From Vibrio casei (GTDB taxonomy: Bacteria > Pseudomonadota > Gammaproteobacteria > Enterobacterales > Vibrionaceae), in contig NZ_AP018682.1 in assembly GCF_002218025.2 (NCBI RefSeq), forward strand, positions 1-64,000: a stretch of 64,000 nt of DNA. The letters are read 5' to 3'. Shown here piece by piece: positions 12,066 through 21,329 of the stretch. Under the pieces are notes generated by a model, which was given only the letters and a program-made list of their open reading frames with translations, was not told the DNA's origin and did no database searches. The number at the start of each line of letters is the position of its first letter. Positions within the stretch are counted from its first letter, which is position 1. Position numbers and translations under genes: made by a program.

Positions 12066-12304
12066 AGTTTGACTAGATTGACTTACTAGGGCTCTTGCTG
12101 CGGCGTTAGGGCGATAACCTAATTTTTTCATGGCAAGAGTGACTGATTCAATGGATGCCTTACTCGCTTTAGGTGATTTATTTATCACCCTGGATACGGT
12201 TGCGATTGAAACATTAGCTTCTTTTGCGACATCTTTAATAGTTGCCATGTTGACCTTTGCGTATTGATTGAAGATACGGATAGTGTAAAACATCTTAGAG
12301 TTGA

Positions 12305-12320
12305 GGTAACGTTTACATTA
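12305..12320. promoter_or_regulatory. LacI/GalR-type operator between lacI pseudogene and galE
   Basis: GTAACGTTTACATTACG contains the CG-centred AACGTTTA core. It lies about 115 bp from the stronger palindrome before galE, suggesting paired operators. Confidence 0.5.
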
Positions 12321-12423
12321 CGTTGTTGAATCTAAAGAGTGAAAACGTGTGGCATATAGAACCTTATTTAATGAAAGAAAGAGAAACAAAAATACTTCAC
12401 CAATTTAGATTTTATTTACCTAT

Positions 12424-12443
12424 TTGTGTAAACGTTTACACAA
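12424..12443. promoter_or_regulatory. Perfect 20-bp gal operator palindrome
   Basis: TTGTGTAAACGTTTACACAA is exactly self-complementary and has the GTAAACGTTTAC core of GalR/GalS operators in E. coli. It lies about 120 bp upstream of galE and adjoins a CRP-like site. Confidence 0.8.
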
Positions 12444-12459
12444 TTTGATTTTGATCACA
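12444..12459. promoter_or_regulatory. CRP-like site before galE
   Basis: TTTGA-TTTTGA-TCACA fits the CRP consensus TGTGA-N6-TCACA with one mismatch in the left half. It directly follows the gal operator, consistent with glucose control of the gal operon. Confidence 0.55.
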
Positions 12460-12559
12460 GTATTACAACAGATTGGATTGTTAAGATGAAAAGTATCAGC
12501 AAGTAGCCGTTGTGCTGTTGCGAACAATTTTGGTTTTCGTCGTGATCATGGAGGCATAA

Positions 12560-13585
12560 ATGAAAGTATTAGTGACAGGTGGTTTGGGTTATATCGGCAG
12601 CCATACTTGTATTCAGTTAATCGAAAATGGCCACACACCAGTTGTGATGGATAACTTATCTAATAGTAAAGCGTTGGTTCTGAACCGTATTGAAGCCTTA
12701 ACCGGGCAGCGTCCGATCTTTCATTTAGGTGATGTGCGTGATGAAACATTTCTTGATTCTATTTTTGCGCAGCATCAAATCGATGCCGTGATCCACTTTG
12801 CGGGCTTAAAAGCGGTAGGTGAGTCAGTTGCCAAGCCATTGGAATATTACGATAACAATGTCAATGGGTCTTTAGTGTTGGCACGTAGTATGCGCAAAGT
12901 GGGCGTGAAGAACATAATTTTTAGCTCATCTGCTACCGTATATGGTGACCCACAAAAAGTTCCTATTACCGAAGACTCCCCAACCGGTGTCACCACTAAC
13001 CCTTATGGACGCAGCAAATATATTGTTGAAGAGTGCTTGAGTGATTTGTTTACAGCAGAAGACGATTGGAGCATTACGCTATTGCGTTATTTCAATCCTG
13101 TTGGTGCGCATCCTTCCGGCACTCTGGGTGAAGATCCACAAGGTATTCCGAATAATCTAATGCCATTTATCGCACAAGTCGCAGTCGGTCGTCGTGACAA
13201 ACTGGCGGTTTTTGGTGATGACTATCCAACCCCAGATGGCACCGGCGTTCGTGACTATATTCATGTAATGGATTTGGCCGATGGTCACCTTGCTGCGCTC
13301 AATGCCTTAGCCAATAAATCAGGCTTACATATTTACAACCTAGGCACTGGCAAAGGCAGTAGCGTGCTCGATATGGTTAACGCATTCTCGGCAGCATGTG
13401 GGCATCCGGTGGCTTATGAAATTCATCCTCGTCGAGCTGGCGATATTGCTGAATGCTGGGCAAGCACCGCTAAAGCAGAGCAAGATTTAGGTTGGAAAGC
13501 AACTCGTGATATTGCCCAAATGAGCGCCGATACATGGCATTGGCAATCTAACAATCCGCAAGGTTATGACGAATTAGATAAATAG
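12560..13585 (+). CDS. galE: UDP-glucose 4-epimerase
   Basis: Interconverts UDP-galactose and UDP-glucose in the Leloir pathway. Short-chain dehydrogenase fold: NAD-binding GGLGYIGSHT at the N-terminus, SSSATVYG with the catalytic Ser region, and the YGRSK catalytic Tyr/Lys. Its 341 aa is normal. The start follows GGAGG. It is the first gene of galE-galT-galK-galM; galT begins 8 bp after its stop. Confidence 0.97.
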   Translation: MKVLVTGGLGYIGSHTCIQLIENGHTPVVMDNLSNSKALVLNRIEALTGQRPIFHLGDVRDETFLDSIFAQHQIDAVIHFAGLKAVGESVAKPLEYYDNNVNGSLVLARSMRKVGVKNIIFSSSATVYGDPQKVPITEDSPTGVTTNPYGRSKYIVEECLSDLFTAEDDWSITLLRYFNPVGAHPSGTLGEDPQGIPNNLMPFIAQVAVGRRDKLAVFGDDYPTPDGTGVRDYIHVMDLADGHLAALNALANKSGLHIYNLGTGKGSSVLDMVNAFSAACGHPVAYEIHPRRAGDIAECWASTAKAEQDLGWKATRDIAQMSADTWHWQSNNPQGYDELDK

Positions 13586-13593
13586 GAAAGTAA

Positions 13594-14670
13594 ATGTCCA
13601 AGGTAGAATTTAACCCCGTTGACCACCCGCATCGCCGTTACAACCCGTTGACTGGCCAGTGGATTTTAGTCTCGCCACATCGCGCCAAACGTCCGTGGAG
13701 TGGTCAAGATGAAAAGCCCGTTATTGATAGCATCAAGCCTTACGAGCAAAGCTGTTTTTTATGCCCAACTAACACACGTATATCCGGTGATGTGAACCCT
13801 GATTATCAAGGCACTTATGTCTTTCAAAATGACTTTGCCGCGTTAATGCCTGATTCACCGGATGCGCCACAATCGGCTAATCCGTTATTTAAAACTCAAG
13901 GTGTGCGCGGTTTAAGCCGAGTGATTTGCTTCTCGCCTGATCACAGCAAAACGTTGCCCGAGCTGCCACTCAATCAAATTCGCAATGTGATTGATACCTG
14001 GAATGAGCAAATTGAAGAACTCGGTAAAGAGTACCTGTGGGTACAAGCGTTTGAAAATAAAGGCGAGGCGATGGGGTGCTCTCAGCCGCACCCGCATGGG
14101 CAAATCTGGGCCAATAGTTTCTTACCCAATGAGATCGAACGTAAAGACAAACATCTACGCGATTACTATCAACAATACGGCTCGAATTTATTGGTTGATT
14201 ACGTGCAGTCAGAATTAAAAGATGGCGCGCGTACCGTCGTCGAAACCGAGCACTGGATTGCCGTCGTGCCGTATTGGGCGGCGTGGCCATTTGAAACCAT
14301 GTTATTGCCGAAAACCCACATTCGCCGCATGAGTGAATTAACCGATGCACAGCGTGATGATTTAGCGTTAGCGATTAAAAAACTCACCAGCCGTTACGAT
14401 AATTTATTCCAATGTTCATTCCCGTATTCAATGGGCTGGCATTACGCGCCATTCTTTGAAAATGAAAAAGTTGAAGATGACAATCAACACGATACTTCAA
14501 CCGAACACTGGCAACTGCATGCGCTGTTTTATCCGCCGCTGCTGCGCTCCGCTACGGTAAGAAAATTCATGGTCGGTTATGAAATGCTAGCCGAAAGCCA
14601 ACGCGATCTAACCGCCGAGCAAGCCGCCGAACGCCTACGAGCCTTGAGCGATAAGCATTATAAAGAATAA
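13594..14670 (+). CDS. galT: Galactose-1-phosphate uridylyltransferase
   Basis: Transfers UMP from UDP-glucose to galactose-1-phosphate. The active-site histidine motif [12 protein letters not shown] is present, as are N-terminal [18 protein letters not shown] and the metal-site cysteines in SCFLCPTN. At 358 aa it matches E. coli GalT (348). Second gene of the operon; a 108-bp gap with an inverted repeat separates it from galK. Confidence 0.97.
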   Translation: MSKVEFNPVDHPHRRYNPLTGQWILVSPHRAKRPWSGQDEKPVIDSIKPYEQSCFLCPTNTRISGDVNPDYQGTYVFQNDFAALMPDSPDAPQSANPLFKTQGVRGLSRVICFSPDHSKTLPELPLNQIRNVIDTWNEQIEELGKEYLWVQAFENKGEAMGCSQPHPHGQIWANSFLPNEIERKDKHLRDYYQQYGSNLLVDYVQSELKDGARTVVETEHWIAVVPYWAAWPFETMLLPKTHIRRMSELTDAQRDDLALAIKKLTSRYDNLFQCSFPYSMGWHYAPFFENEKVEDDNQHDTSTEHWQLHALFYPPLLRSATVRKFMVGYEMLAESQRDLTAEQAAERLRALSDKHYKE

Positions 14671-14683
14671 CGAATTTAGGATG

Positions 14684-14751
14684 CTCGGCTCTCGTTACTC
14701 GAGGTTTGAGCGCAATATTTAAAGGCTGGATTCGAGTTACGAGATTCCGAG
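14684..14751. repeat. Imperfect inverted repeat between galT and galK
   Basis: Left arm CTCGGCTCTCGTTACTCGA (14684-14702) pairs with the right arm TCGAGTTACGAGATTCCGAG (14732-14751), giving a stem of about 19 bp with a few mismatches and a 29-nt loop. There is no T-tract. It looks like a mobile palindromic repeat or an operon-internal stabilising or attenuating hairpin. Confidence 0.7.
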
Positions 14752-14778
14752 CCACGAGAAACGATTTAGGGCCTTATT

Positions 14779-15945
14779 ATGACTGAAAGAACCACTCAAC
14801 TTATCCAAGCGGTATCTAATGCGTTTGAAACTGTATTAGGCTACGCCGCCCAACACATCATTCAAGCGCCGGGGCGTGTAAACCTCATTGGTGAACACAC
14901 CGACTACAACGACGGCTTTGTATTACCTTGCGCGATTGACTATCAAACCGTTGTTGCAGCCGCTAAACGTGATGACAATATCGTGCGCGTAATTGCGGTT
15001 GATTATGACAACCAAGTCAATGAATTCGATATTTCACAACCGCTTGAGTTTGATAAAGACGTCATGTGGGTTAACTACATTCGTGGTGTGATTGATTGCC
15101 TACAAAAGCGTGGTTATCAGTTTAAAGGTGCCGATATTACGGTCAGCGGCAACGTGCCTCAAGGGGCAGGGCTGAGCTCATCTGCCGCGCTAGAAGTGGT
15201 GATTGGGCAAACATTCAAAGTGCTTTATGACCTAGAGATTTCTCAACAAGAGATTGCACTTAACGGCCAGCAAGCAGAAAACCAATTTGTCGGTTGCAAC
15301 TGCGGCATTATGGATCAGCTCATTTCCGCCGAAGGACAGCGTAATCATTCACTATTAATTGATTGCCGCTCACTGGAAACTCAAGCGGTTTCAATGCCAG
15401 AAGATATGGCGATTGTGATCATTAACTCGAATAAAAAACGTGGCTTGGTGGATAGCGAATACAACACGCGTCGTCAGCAATGTGAAGCCGCCGCCGAGTT
15501 CTTTGGCGTGAAAGCACTACGCGATGTGACGATTGAACAGTTTATCGAGCGCCAAGCCGATCTTGATCCAGTCGTCGCCAAACGTGCTCGTCATATCATC
15601 ACGGAAAATGATCGTACGGTAGAAGCGGCAACAGCCCTCAAAAATCACGACATGGCACGCCTTGCAGTATTAATGGAGCAATCTCATATTTCAATGCGTG
15701 ATGATTTTGAAATCACCTGTTCAGAAGTCGATACCATTGTCGATATTGTAAAAGAAGTGATCGGTACTCAAGGCGGCGTACGCATGACCGGCGGCGGCTT
15801 CGGCGGCTGCGTAGTCTCACTAGTTCCACCGTCGCTGGTTGATGCAGTGAAGCAAGCCGTAGAAGCGCAATACCAAACGAAAACCGGCTTAAAAGAAACC
15901 ATTTATGTGTGTAAAGCGATGGATGGAGCTGGAGAAGTGGTATGA
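14779..15945 (+). CDS. galK: Galactokinase
   Basis: GHMP kinase phosphorylating galactose at C1. The signatures are the galactose-binding [19 protein letters not shown], the ATP-binding loop [14 protein letters not shown], and the C-terminal [13 protein letters not shown]. Length 388 aa is typical. Its last four bases (ATGA) overlap the galM start, implying translational coupling. Confidence 0.97.
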   Translation: MTERTTQLIQAVSNAFETVLGYAAQHIIQAPGRVNLIGEHTDYNDGFVLPCAIDYQTVVAAAKRDDNIVRVIAVDYDNQVNEFDISQPLEFDKDVMWVNYIRGVIDCLQKRGYQFKGADITVSGNVPQGAGLSSSAALEVVIGQTFKVLYDLEISQQEIALNGQQAENQFVGCNCGIMDQLISAEGQRNHSLLIDCRSLETQAVSMPEDMAIVIINSNKKRGLVDSEYNTRRQQCEAAAEFFGVKALRDVTIEQFIERQADLDPVVAKRARHIITENDRTVEAATALKNHDMARLAVLMEQSHISMRDDFEITCSEVDTIVDIVKEVIGTQGGVRMTGGGFGGCVVSLVPPSLVDAVKQAVEAQYQTKTGLKETIYVCKAMDGAGEVV

Positions 15946-17018
15946 ATAAAGCCCATTTACAGCGATTAAATGAGGAAATGAGGGAATCAAATTGGTTAGA
16001 TGGGCAGCCTGCAAAGCTTGTTCATCTAACTAATTGTACCGGAATGACAGTGTCGTTTATGGATGTTGGTGCGACATGGCTAAGTGCTTGTATATCGGTT
16101 AATGGTGAACCACGAGAGTTGTTATTACGCGCAAAGAATATGGCCTCACACCTCAAACAAACGGCTTACTTAGGTGCAATCGTAGGGCGTTTTGCCAATC
16201 GTATTCATTTGGGAAGATTTTCTTTAAATAATCAAACTTATCAGTTGCCTATTAATAATGGTGTTAATTCATTACATGGTGGTGATGTGGGGTTTGATAA
16301 AAAGCGGTGGGAGATTAAAGAACAAAGTGAACAATTCGTTATTTTTAGTTTATTTTCTGCCGATGGAGAAGAGGGTTACCCTGGTAATTTGAATGCTGAA
16401 GTGTGTTATCAATTGTCCGACGATAATAAGTTGACGATTACTTATCACGCAACTGTAGATAAATCATGCCCAGTCAACCTGACTAATCATGCTTATTTTA
16501 ACCTCGCTGGAGAAGGTTCTTCGTATACAGCGAAAGATCATTGGTTGAAAATTAAAGCATCTCATTATTTGCCAACAACGGAAAGTATGATACCTACTGG
16601 AGAACTGAAGGCTTGTGAGGGCACTTCATTTGACTTTAATCATAGCAAAAAGATAGGAACGTATTTTTTATCCGATGACGATCAGGTTATTGCGAGTGGG
16701 TATGATCATGCAATGATATTGAACCCTGAAAATTGTAAAGATGGCCTAACGGTAGCTGAATTGATATCACCGCATCAAGATATAATAATGGCGGTATTGA
16801 CCACAAAGCCGTCTTTGCAGCTATATACTGGAAACTTTTTAGAAGGGACAGAAGGAGCAAGTCAGTCGTACTCTAATCATCATGGGGTTGCGCTGGAAAC
16901 TCAGTTTTTTCCTGACGAAGTGAATCATCCTGAATGGGGAGAGGCAGAATCAATTCTTCATCCTCGGGAAACTTATCAGCATCAAACGAGTTATGTATTT
17001 AAGCTTTGTTCTGGTTAA
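15942..17018 (+). CDS. galM: Aldose 1-epimerase (galactose mutarotase)
   Basis: Interconverts alpha and beta anomers of galactose ahead of GalK. Family motifs: [22 protein letters not shown] with a catalytic His, and [15 protein letters not shown]. The C-terminal acid is in [17 protein letters not shown]. 358 aa. It overlaps galK by 4 nt and closes the operon. Its base composition is noticeably more AT-rich than galE/T/K, so it may have a different history. Confidence 0.95.
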   Translation: MNKAHLQRLNEEMRESNWLDGQPAKLVHLTNCTGMTVSFMDVGATWLSACISVNGEPRELLLRAKNMASHLKQTAYLGAIVGRFANRIHLGRFSLNNQTYQLPINNGVNSLHGGDVGFDKKRWEIKEQSEQFVIFSLFSADGEEGYPGNLNAEVCYQLSDDNKLTITYHATVDKSCPVNLTNHAYFNLAGEGSSYTAKDHWLKIKASHYLPTTESMIPTGELKACEGTSFDFNHSKKIGTYFLSDDDQVIASGYDHAMILNPENCKDGLTVAELISPHQDIIMAVLTTKPSLQLYTGNFLEGTEGASQSYSNHHGVALETQFFPDEVNHPEWGEAESILHPRETYQHQTSYVFKLCSG

Positions 17019-17273
17019 TGACCTTTTTTAAGCCGAATATTTTTGTCATTAGGCTAATTTTTTCAAGGGACGTTGATAGTTGATATTGAAAAGAAACTAA
17101 GGACGCTTAACTCTCGTTCTAGTTCATCTAGGTGTTCCGTTCTGATAAAAATCGTTAATGGCTTAAGCCTAGACTAGGCGTTACTATAGAGCTGTCATTT
17201 CCATTTTCATTTTAGACCTAATTTGTCCTGTTTTTCGTGCAATTTGTAAGATGTTTTGAGTGTCTTTAGGGTT

Positions 17274-17425
17274 AACTCAGGACAATTTATCGGTCAGGTT
17301 GCCCGTTTTGAGTCTAACTCAGGACAATTTATCGGTTAGGTTGCCCGTTTTGAGTCTAACTCAGGACAATTTATCGGTCAGGTTGTCCATTTTGAGCCTA
17401 ACTCGGGGTAATTTATTGATCCGCA
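17274..17425. repeat. 42-bp tandem repeat, three full copies plus a degenerate fourth
   Basis: Units start at 17274, 17316, 17358 and 17400, an exact 42-bp period (AACTCAGGACAATTTATCGG...). Because 42 is a multiple of three, an ORF at 17260-17475 (71 aa) encodes a 14-residue repeat, SLTQDNLSVRLPVL. The ORF lacks a clear Shine-Dalgarno and homology I recognise, so the repeat may be non-coding. The rest of 17019-17579 shows no gene. Confidence 0.85.
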
Positions 17426-17579
17426 TATCTAATTTAGGCATTCTTAAAGAGAAATCAGTAATTCCAATGGATTAATCGAAATGGACGGTTATTTGCTGCA
17501 GGTGCGTCATATATACCGATATCCCCCTCCTTCCTGAATGGGAAGCAAAAATAGTGGATTTTGAATGAGGGTGTGATGT

Positions 17580-18920
17580 CTACAACCTAAGCTTGGGAGC
17601 AAGCGGTTTTCGAGAGGGTTGAGCCTGTAAGAATGGCAGTAATAACAAGCCTATTATGGCAGCACAAACAGAAATTGTGATAAAAAATCCAGTCCAGCTG
17701 TACTTTTCAAGAATCAACGCAAGTGGGTAGCCAGAGAGGGCGGCTCCCATGTAGGCGAATAGTCCGACAAAACCAGTAGCCGCACCAGCCGAATCTTTGT
17801 GTGAACATTCTGCTGCCGCCATGCCAATCAGCATTTGTGGACCGAATACGAAGAATCCAATGGAAAACAACCCTGCGGCTTGGAACGCAAAGTTAGTTAA
17901 AGGCATAAGCCACAGCGCAGCAACAGATAGAAAAATTCCTGCGGAAAATAGAAGGTTCATTGGGCCTCGGTTACCACCGAATAATTTATCCGAACCCCAG
18001 CCAGCAACAAGAGAACCAACAAAGCCACCGATTTCAAACATAGACAAAGCGGCGTTGGCATTGATCAAGCTAAAGTGGTGTTGCTCTGTCAGGTATAAAT
18101 TACCCCAATCGTTGATCGCGGTACGCACGATGTAAACAAGAACATAGCTACACGCGAGCAACCAAATATACTTGTTATTGAACACATACTGCTTGAGGAT
18201 CTCTTTGTAACGTAGGCCTTGTCCGTGATTTTCTTGTACCAGTTCTAACTCGTCGTTACGCCATTGACCAACTGTTGGTAAACCTAGTGTGGTTGGTTTG
18301 TCCCGTAAACGCCAACAAACGACCACGCCAGTAACAACACCGATAATACCAGGTATGATAAATCCTTCTCGCCAACTGTAATGTACCGTTAAGACGCTAA
18401 CGAGTAGGGGAATTAGAGCACCACCGACATTATGAGCGGTATTCCAAATAGCCCATAAAAAACCACGTTCGGAACGTGAATACCAAGTAGTAAGCAGCTT
18501 AGAGCACGAAGGCCAACCCCATCCTTGAAACCATGCGTTCATAACCCAAAGTGCTGCAAGTGCAACCAAAGAGCTTGAAAAGCCGAATGCGATATTGATT
18601 AAGCCCGTCGAGATTAAACCAAATCCCATGAAAAAACGTGGGTTAGAGTGGTCAGATATAGTGCCTGAGATAAATTTAGATAAGCCATAAGCGATGTAGA
18701 AAAGGGTACTAATCATACCGATATCGCCTTTATCTAAACCGAGATCGGCGATCATCGCTGGTGCCGCGTAGTTGAACGTTTTACGGGTGAAATAAAAGCC
18801 CGCGTAACCAAGGTACATACCCAACATGATATGCAAGCGCCAGTAACGATAGCATTCATCTACTTGTTTTTTATCAAGGAGAGCTTGGTTGTGGTTAGGA
18901 GATAGACATAAACCAAACAT
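17580..18920 (-). CDS. uhpC: UhpC-type hexose-phosphate sensor, MFS
   Basis: Membrane sensor of the organophosphate:Pi antiporter family. In E. coli, UhpC detects external glucose-6-phosphate and activates UhpB. 446 aa, about 12 TM segments, with the family stretch YAGFYFTRKTFNYAAPAM near the N-terminus and FLWAIWNTAHNVGGALIP in the middle. It follows uhpB by 5 nt, as in uhpABC operons, which separates it from a plain GlpT/UhpT transporter. Confidence 0.9.
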   Translation of the reverse strand: MFGLCLSPNHNQALLDKKQVDECYRYWRLHIMLGMYLGYAGFYFTRKTFNYAAPAMIADLGLDKGDIGMISTLFYIAYGLSKFISGTISDHSNPRFFMGFGLISTGLINIAFGFSSSLVALAALWVMNAWFQGWGWPSCSKLLTTWYSRSERGFLWAIWNTAHNVGGALIPLLVSVLTVHYSWREGFIIPGIIGVVTGVVVCWRLRDKPTTLGLPTVGQWRNDELELVQENHGQGLRYKEILKQYVFNNKYIWLLACSYVLVYIVRTAINDWGNLYLTEQHHFSLINANAALSMFEIGGFVGSLVAGWGSDKLFGGNRGPMNLLFSAGIFLSVAALWLMPLTNFAFQAAGLFSIGFFVFGPQMLIGMAAAECSHKDSAGAATGFVGLFAYMGAALSGYPLALILEKYSWTGFFITISVCAAIIGLLLLPFLQAQPSRKPLAPKLRL

Positions 18921-18925
18921 GCTTG

Positions 18926-20425
18926 TTACTCTTTAGGTAGTTTGATAGCGATTTGTGTACCATCCACATAATCATTTAAAGAATAGAGATACATTTTTCC
19001 ACCTAACGCTTGTACTCGTTCTTGCATACCACGCACCCCCATTCCTTTCATGCAATCTTCGGCTTTAAAACCTATGCCGTTGTCCACAATATTCAATAAA
19101 AGGTGATCTTCAATGGACAACTCGATAACGATGGACGTCGCATTTGCGTATTTCGCAGCATTGTTTAACGCTTCCTGACAAAGACGAAATACCGTGACTT
19201 GCAATATGTCGCTTAATGACTCGTAATCGCCTTGCCAATTTAGAACGACGTGTGTTCCGTGATTATCGAACTCCATATCACGCGTTAACTGGTGGACGGA
19301 CTCCTTTAAATCCAAATCATCTAGCATCTTAGGTCTTAGTTTGCTGAGAAGGTGCTTGGTGGTGTCATAAACATTCAGCGATAAACTCTCAATCATGTCG
19401 GCGCAGCGTGTGCTCATCTCGACATTATCAACGCGCTTAATGATGTTTGCTTGGGTTCTGATAGCTGTGATATTTTGACCAATCTCATCGTGTAACTCTC
19501 TTGCAACGTAACGACGTACAGATTCTTCTGCTTGAATTAGCTGACGTGACAGTGTTTGGTTGCGAGTCAATTCCCCACTTAGTTTTTGGTTAAGAGCTTT
19601 TTGTTTTTGTATCGCCAAACCAAGCATGATGCCAGTTAACGTTTGTGCTGAAAGAGACAAGAGTAGGTCAGTGATTTCAAGTTTCGAAACGCCACTTCGC
19701 GCAGCAATCAGCGCAATACTGTTCAACATGGTCGCAAGAAGTGCTCCTTGCCAACCATAACGGAATGCAAGCACGATGATTGGAATCGCCATGCAGAATG
19801 GCGCAAAGCGGGCAAATTCTTCTGGTAAACTGGTTTGCACGAAAATACTGGCAATCAAAAGCACGCTATAAAGCAAGATATGACGAACTTTGAAGTGGAC
19901 TTCGTGAGTTAATAAATTTGAGGTAAGCGGGGACCAAGGGCTTCGAAAGAGATAATGCCAAAGTAAATAACACATTGGCAAAACTAATAAGCCGCCAGTA
20001 ATGCTCGCTAACCATGCCATGTAGGCAGACTGAACATGATATCCAACCGCAAGCACGTTAATGCAAGATGTGACAAGAAGTACCACTGCCAATACCGCCA
20101 AATGCTGGTTTTGATCACCTTTGTAATAACGCTTTGCCAAGAAAACCACAGGGATGCTTAATGCGCTGGCTACCAAGACCATTAACCATTGTGGCTGTTC
20201 AAGCTGCAGGGCTAACGCTATGGTCAGCCCCCATTCAGCAAGGTAAATTGTTGCCCAGTACTTTGTACGGGTATGCAGTGTTAAGCCTAAACGCAGAGCA
20301 AACGGGAACAGCAAGATCGCCAATTCGGCATCGTTCACAAAGTAATAGGCGATCACCCACAAACAGAACCAAGAGCATCCTGTCATGAACAAACCGCAAA
20401 TTGACGTGATGGTGTAGTTACGCAT
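18926..20425 (-). CDS. uhpB: Sensor histidine kinase UhpB
   Basis: 499 aa. The N-terminal half carries about eight hydrophobic segments (MASE1-like membrane domain). The C-terminal half is a HisKA_3-type kinase: phospho-accepting His in RELHDEIGQNITAIRTQA, N box CQEALNNAAKYANAT, and G box LNIVDNGIGFKAEDC with GMGVRGMQERVQALGG. Its ATG shares one base with the uhpA stop (TAATG). It is expected to phosphorylate UhpA when UhpC senses hexose phosphate. Confidence 0.93.
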   Translation of the reverse strand: MRNYTITSICGLFMTGCSWFCLWVIAYYFVNDAELAILLFPFALRLGLTLHTRTKYWATIYLAEWGLTIALALQLEQPQWLMVLVASALSIPVVFLAKRYYKGDQNQHLAVLAVVLLVTSCINVLAVGYHVQSAYMAWLASITGGLLVLPMCYLLWHYLFRSPWSPLTSNLLTHEVHFKVRHILLYSVLLIASIFVQTSLPEEFARFAPFCMAIPIIVLAFRYGWQGALLATMLNSIALIAARSGVSKLEITDLLLSLSAQTLTGIMLGLAIQKQKALNQKLSGELTRNQTLSRQLIQAEESVRRYVARELHDEIGQNITAIRTQANIIKRVDNVEMSTRCADMIESLSLNVYDTTKHLLSKLRPKMLDDLDLKESVHQLTRDMEFDNHGTHVVLNWQGDYESLSDILQVTVFRLCQEALNNAAKYANATSIVIELSIEDHLLLNIVDNGIGFKAEDCMKGMGVRGMQERVQALGGKMYLYSLNDYVDGTQIAIKLPKE

Positions 20426-21033
20426 TAAAATGACTCTTGAGAGAACAGCTTGGCAAGTTCAACGTTGTTCTTCACGGCAAGCTTATCCATGGCATTTGCA
20501 CGGTGAACGTGAACTGTTTTATGGCTTAAGCCAAGCTCAGTGGCTATTGACTTCACATCCAAACCACGAGCCAATAATTGGCATACTTCGTTTTCTCTGC
20601 TAGTCAGTTGAGTTAGCGTTGCCGCTTTGTCACTTGGTGTCGCGAGCTTCAACGCAATATCGGATGTTAGGTAACAACCGCCCGATGCACTGGTTCTTAC
20701 TGCTTGAATCAACTCGTCTGGGCTACAACGTTTACTTAGGTAACCTTTTGCGCCGAGTTTAAGTGACTTTTCAACCATTGCGGGAGAGTCGTGCACGCTT
20801 AACATGACACAAGCAATGCCTGAAGGGATTTCGGCGAGTAGGGTAAGCCCACTTTCGTCTGCCATCGAGATATCTAGAATAACCACATCTGGCTTGCACG
20901 CAGGTAATCCCATTCGAGCTTCTGCTACCGAGTTAAATTCACCTACAACATTCATGTCTGTTTCAAGGCTCAACAACTGAGCAAATCCAGAACGAACAAT
21001 GACATGGTCATCAACAAGCGCTACGTTAATCAT
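20425..21033 (-). CDS. uhpA: Response regulator UhpA (NarL/LuxR family)
   Basis: Receiver domain with Asp8/Asp9, phospho-acceptor Asp54 (VVILDISM) and the SKRCSP Lys, followed by a LuxR-type HTH ([22 protein letters not shown]). The start at 21033 ([21 protein letters not shown]) matches E. coli UhpA; an in-frame Met four codons earlier is less likely. It presumably activates uhpT. Confidence 0.93.
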   Translation of the reverse strand: MINVALVDDHVIVRSGFAQLLSLETDMNVVGEFNSVAEARMGLPACKPDVVILDISMADESGLTLLAEIPSGIACVMLSVHDSPAMVEKSLKLGAKGYLSKRCSPDELIQAVRTSASGGCYLTSDIALKLATPSDKAATLTQLTSRENEVCQLLARGLDVKSIATELGLSHKTVHVHRANAMDKLAVKNNVELAKLFSQESF

Positions 21034-21077
21034 CTTAAATACCAAACTTCAGCAATACACAAACGAAAATGAGCTCA

Positions 21078-21239
21078 ATACCAATCGAGATAAATAAGTG
21101 TTTAGAAAATTGCGCAGAAAAAATCGCTTAGAGCGAGGCGGAGATTGCCGTTAGCTAGTTGCTCTAACTACAAAATCTCCAACAAAGCTATAAGTGATTT
21201 TAGCCAGCAGAATGAACATCTATTTGTTTCGATTGGTAT
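21078..21239. repeat. 162-bp palindromic intergenic element (MITE/ERIC-like)
   Basis: Ends are inverted copies of ATACCAATCGA and TCGATTGGTAT. Nested inside are further inverted arms: ATCGCTTA with TAAGTGAT, GGAGATT with AATCTCC, and GTTAG with CTAAC. The whole can fold into one long imperfect stem. It has no ORF and sits between uhpT and uhpA. The design matches the non-autonomous palindromic repeats scattered through Vibrio genomes. Confidence 0.75.
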
Positions 21240-21296
21240 CTAAGCTCAATAGAAACTTACTATGATACTAAATTGACCAAGTTTATTTAATGATCT

Positions 21297-21323
21297 AGCG
21301 CGCTTTGACTGGCAAAGCGCGCT
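21297..21323 (-). terminator. GC-rich stem-loop after uhpT
   Basis: AGCGCGCTTTG-ACTGG-CAAAGCGCGCT, an 11-bp perfect stem starting 7 bp past the uhpT stop. The T-tract is poor, so it may act as a weak terminator or as a 3' mRNA stabiliser. Confidence 0.55.
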
Positions 21324-21329
21324 GGTTGA

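Larger units (their letters stand above)
9486..12248 (-). pseudogene. LacI/GalR-family regulator, disrupted
   Basis: Paralogue of the regulator at 0.3 kb. The N-terminal part (12248 to about 12066, MATIKDVAKEANVSIATVSR...) carries the DNA-binding domain and has AAAGG ahead of its ATG. The sugar-binding part lies at about 10256-9486. Two lesions are visible. First, an IS200/IS605 element separates the halves, and about 16 codons expected by comparison with the paralogue (its AIGVIVNDVSSPFFGTM segment) are missing at the junction. Second, codon TAA stands where the paralogue has Tyr in IATYNDYMAAG (about 9753-9755). It sits just upstream of, and divergent from, galETKM, so it was probably the gal repressor. 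Confidence 0.9.

Noticed and set aside
17274..17425. 42-bp repeats as a CRISPR array
   Set aside because: Units are directly adjacent with no unique spacers, so this is a tandem repeat. No CRISPR array was found near the CARF gene or anywhere else in the window.
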